Source of the DNA: JAMCRM01 sp041685075
GTDB lineage: Bacteria > Acidobacteriota > Terriglobia > Bryobacterales > Bryobacteraceae
Direction: 5' to 3'
Length of the DNA: 15,679 bases
NCBI GenBank assembly: GCA_041685075.1
Contig: JAWLGN010000119.1
Coordinates: forward strand, 1 to 15,679
A program made the position numbers and the translations under genes. This document shows positions 13,079-15,679 of this stretch, one piece after another (position 1 is the stretch's first letter; each line of letters starts with the position of its first letter). The notes under the pieces are model-generated. The model did no database searches. It was not told the DNA's origin and worked only from the letters and a program-made list of their open reading frames with translations.

Positions 13079-15679
13079 CTAGAATTCCAGCCGCACGTTG
13101 AACTGAATCAACCGGCTCAAACCGTTCTGCGAAGTCACCCGGCCGAAGTTGGCGTTGGTCGGGTCCGTGTTCGGCTCGCTGAAGTTGGTGTGGTTGGTGG
13201 CGTTCAGCAGGTCCACGTCGAAGCTCATCCGCAGGCTCTCGGTCAGGCGGAAGACGCGCTTGACTTTGACGTCCCAGTTCCGGATGCCGTCGCTGCGCAG
13301 CATGCCGAGGCGCGTCGGGAACATGCGCGCATGGAAGTTGCCCGGCTGCATCCCGGACCTCCCCTCGAATCCCTGGAACCCCTCCGGCACGGGCCCCGAG
13401 CCGCGGAAGGCGAGGTCCGGATTGAACCACACGTGGATGTCCCGCGAGTGGACGTTCGAATGGTCGAACAGCTCGCCCAGCTTGTCCATATCTCCGTAGA
13501 AGAAGCGGTTGCCGCAACTGGTGACGGGGTCCGAATCGTCGGTGCAGAAACGCAGCGGCGGCCCCTGCTGATACTGGTAGACCCAGCTAATCTGCCAGCC
13601 GCCCACGATGTGTTGCAGCGGCCCGCGCGTTACCCAGCGGCGGTCCCGGCCGAACGGCAACTGGTAGATGGCGGTCCATACGAAGCGGTGCGGCCGGATC
13701 GAGTTCTGCGGCCGCCACGAGGGCGCGGTGTCGAACTCGTTGTAGTAATAGTCCGCCTCCTCGCCATACGAGTAGGTGTACATCACGGCGGTCTGGAACC
13801 CGTTCGCGAACCGGCGGTTCAACTGCACCTGCATGTCATGATACCGGTTGGCTCCCCGCGCCTCGGCGAAGTTCACGCCCGGCCGCAGCCCCAGCATCTC
13901 GCCGGAGAAGTTGGGAAAGGTGCGCAGGAGCTGGTTCTTCCGGATGTTCGCCCCGGTGAAGAATCCCCGGGTGCTGAGGAACTGGTAGGCCAGCGGGTCG
14001 GAGGAGCGCAGCGGCTCCAGGTTGTCGATATGAAACGGGTTGGGAAGGTTGCGGTTCAAATCGTCTTCCACATCCTGGTTGCGCACGTTGCCGGTAGCCC
14101 AGTACTGCTGCGGGAGGTAGTTCACCCGCTGGTAAACCGGGATTTTCGAGTAGGCGCCGTTGTAGGAGATGTCCAGCACCATGTCCCGGGTGAGTTCCCG
14201 CTGCACGCCGATGCGCCAGCGCTGCTGAAAGGCGGGCACATACTCGCGCGGCAGGTACGATCCCGAGCTTCCCTGAATGATGGTTCCACCCAGCCGGCTT
14301 CCGTAGGGGACTTCGAACCGCGTCCCGTCTTCCCGCACCGGGAAGGGATCGACCATGGGGTTGTTGGAGGCGGAAAGGTTCGCCACCGCGCCCGTTCCAC
14401 AGCAGAACGTCAGGCCGAGGTCGTTGCTGAGCACCGTGCTGGTAGCCTGGCTGAACCCCGACTGGCTGGGACGGTCGTTGTTGGGGTTCAGCGTGTCGTA
14501 CCACCAGCCGTAGCCGCCCCGCAGCACCGTCCGGTTGTCGATTTGGTAAACCAGGCCCACGCGCGGCAACAGCTTATGGGTGCCGTCGCTGTAGGTCTTG
14601 TGGCGGGTCCCCAGGTACTCCACCCCTCCCCGCACCTGGAACTGCGAGGGGGGCAGCTCGCCGATCGGGTTTTTCGCATAGGCCGCTTCCACCAGGTCCG
14701 CGAACACCGGCTTGTAGTCGTAGAGAATGCCGCCGCTCAACCCGCGGTTGAAGCGCTCCGTGATGCCGCCCTCGCGCTCGTAGCGCAGCCCCACGTTCAG
14801 CCGCAGCCGGTTGCTCAGGCGCCAGTCGTCGTGGATGTAGAAGGCCCGGTAGCGCACCGACCACAGCGCCGAATCGTTGGTCTCGACGCTGATGCCGCCG
14901 CTGGGCAGTCCCATCATGAACGCGGCCCAGTCCAGCACGTGGTTGGAAGCGGTGGTGGTGTTATCGGCCTGCCGCATGAAGGTGTTGCTGAACTGGAACC
15001 TCCCCGAGGTGTAACCCGGACCCGCGGTGGTGGTCCAGTAACGCCGCTCCTCCCAGCCGTACTTCAGCGAATGGCTGCCTTTCACGGTGGAAAGCTGCAC
15101 CCGGGCCATTCCGGTAGTGCCCCGGATGGTGATCGCCGGGTACCCGGCGCTGAAATCCTCGATGTTGTTGAAATCCAGCCGCGGCAGCATGGCCAGGTCG
15201 CCCGCCTTCTCGTCCAGGTAGGCCGGCAGGCCCACGTCGCTGGGCTTGAAACCGAGTTGCACCGGGCGCTCGGAACCTTCGTTGAACCGCGACCAGCTCA
15301 CTCCCACGTCCAGCAGGGTGCTGTTGCTCAGCGTCCATATGTAATTGCCGCCGCCGCCCTTGTTGATGCGTACCAGGCCGTTGGCATGCAGTCCCCGCTG
15401 CGTCGGATAGGTCCAGTCGTACTCGTCGGCCAGGCGGTGGTTCCAGAACCAGCGGCCGAACACCTTGTGCCGCTCGGAGAGGTTGTAATCGAAGCGGTTG
15501 ACGATCGAGTTGAAGCGCTCGTCCTTGGGCATCTGGGCGGCATACCAGTTGTTGAATCCTTCCGCCGACACCAGTCCGGGAACGTCGTTCGGGGTAGGGT
15601 AGAGCGGCTCGTAGAACCGGTACAGCGGGTTCAGCACCGGGATACCCTGGTTGCCCGGAAAGGGCATCCGGACCACGCG
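13079..15679 (-). CDS. TonB-dependent receptor-like outer-membrane beta-barrel (Oar-like), N-terminus beyond window
   Basis: The frame is open from the right edge, so only the C-terminal 866 residues are seen. They are rich in alternating aromatic and polar strands typical of a large outer-membrane barrel: FNSIVNRFDYNLSERHKVFGR, IHDDWRLSNRLRLNVGLRYERE, LLPRVGLVYQIDNRTVLRGGYG, DMVLDISYNGAYS and QTAVMYTYSYGEEADYYYNEFD. The final residues RLIQFNVRLEF end in Phe, the signal for the outer-membrane assembly machinery, and the preceding FDVDLLNATNHTNF motif is very common in acidobacterial carboxypeptidase-regulatory/TonB-dependent receptors. The N-terminal carboxypeptidase-like and plug domains should lie upstream, outside the window. 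The substrate cannot be read from this part. Cys pairs occur in TFCCGTGAV and in the CTDDSDPVTSCGN loop. Alternative: a TonB-independent Oar-like adhesin. Confidence 0.88.
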   Translation of the reverse strand, partial: RVVRMPFPGNQGIPVLNPLYRFYEPLYPTPNDVPGLVSAEGFNNWYAAQMPKDERFNSIVNRFDYNLSERHKVFGRWFWNHRLADEYDWTYPTQRGLHANGLVRINKGGGGNYIWTLSNSTLLDVGVSWSRFNEGSERPVQLGFKPSDVGLPAYLDEKAGDLAMLPRLDFNNIEDFSAGYPAITIRGTTGMARVQLSTVKGSHSLKYGWEERRYWTTTAGPGYTSGRFQFSNTFMRQADNTTTASNHVLDWAAFMMGLPSGGISVETNDSALWSVRYRAFYIHDDWRLSNRLRLNVGLRYEREGGITERFNRGLSGGILYDYKPVFADLVEAAYAKNPIGELPPSQFQVRGGVEYLGTRHKTYSDGTHKLLPRVGLVYQIDNRTVLRGGYGWWYDTLNPNNDRPSQSGFSQATSTVLSNDLGLTFCCGTGAVANLSASNNPMVDPFPVREDGTRFEVPYGSRLGGTIIQGSSGSYLPREYVPAFQQRWRIGVQRELTRDMVLDISYNGAYSKIPVYQRVNYLPQQYWATGNVRNQDVEDDLNRNLPNPFHIDNLEPLRSSDPLAYQFLSTRGFFTGANIRKNQLLRTFPNFSGEMLGLRPGVNFAEARGANRYHDMQVQLNRRFANGFQTAVMYTYSYGEEADYYYNEFDTAPSWRPQNSIRPHRFVWTAIYQLPFGRDRRWVTRGPLQHIVGGWQISWVYQYQQGPPLRFCTDDSDPVTSCGNRFFYGDMDKLGELFDHSNVHSRDIHVWFNPDLAFRGSGPVPEGFQGFEGRSGMQPGNFHARMFPTRLGMLRSDGIRNWDVKVKRVFRLTESLRMSFDVDLLNATNHTNFSEPNTDPTNANFGRVTSQNGLSRLIQFNVRLEF

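Noticed and set aside
1..15679. tRNA, rRNA, CRISPR, insertion sequence or phage attachment site
   Set aside because: No matching repeat array, transposase, integrase or conserved RNA stretch was seen on either strand.

Overview
The window is about 15.7 kb of GC-rich, densely packed bacterial chromosome. The most likely source is an acidobacterium of the Solibacter/Bryobacter kind. This is inferred from three gene types together: a large Oar-like TonB-dependent outer-membrane receptor, an ECF sigma factor of the type paired with a Ser/Thr kinase, and that kinase's WD40/PD40-like propeller. A myxobacterium or another phylum rich in Ser/Thr kinases is possible. No RNA gene, insertion sequence, CRISPR array or other mobile element was seen.

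Region 1 (1-2037, plus strand) is the end of a type VI secretion (T6SS) accessory cassette. It holds the 3' part of a DUF2169 protein, a PAAR-like protein with a membrane segment and a basic helical tail, and a 70-residue acidic protein. The first two genes overlap (TGATG) and the third follows after 3 bases, so they form one operon. They look like a loading factor, a spike-tip or cargo protein, and a possible small partner or immunity protein.

Region 2 (2040-5448, minus strand) is a two-gene operon facing region 1. It encodes a membrane Ser/Thr kinase with a reduced formylglycine-generating-enzyme-like (FGE-like) extracytoplasmic domain, then, 10 bases downstream, a 7-TM/CHASE/PAS sensor that ends without any output domain. 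Kinases with FGE-like domains are known in T6SS post-translational control (PpkA-like), so a link to region 1 is possible but unproven.

Region 3 (5547-7952) is the most unusual part: two divergently transcribed homologues of purine enzymes, both without a working glutaminase. The minus-strand gene is a PurF-like phosphoribosyltransferase whose N-terminal nucleophile Cys is Ser and whose oxyanion-hole motif is altered; an AGGAGG site fixes its TTG start. The plus-strand gene is a GuaA-like ATP pyrophosphatase with no glutamine amidotransferase domain and divergent substrate motifs. Together they may be an ammonia-dependent or repurposed purine-like pathway.

Region 4 (8012-13044) has a secreted beta-propeller protein on the minus strand, divergent from a two-gene operon of an ECF sigma factor and a transmembrane Ser/Thr kinase with a propeller sensor domain. 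The 252-bp divergent region carries a perfect 6-bp inverted repeat just before the sigma-factor ribosome binding site.

Region 5 (13079-15679, minus strand) is the C-terminal 866 residues of a TonB-dependent receptor-like beta-barrel whose start lies beyond the right edge.
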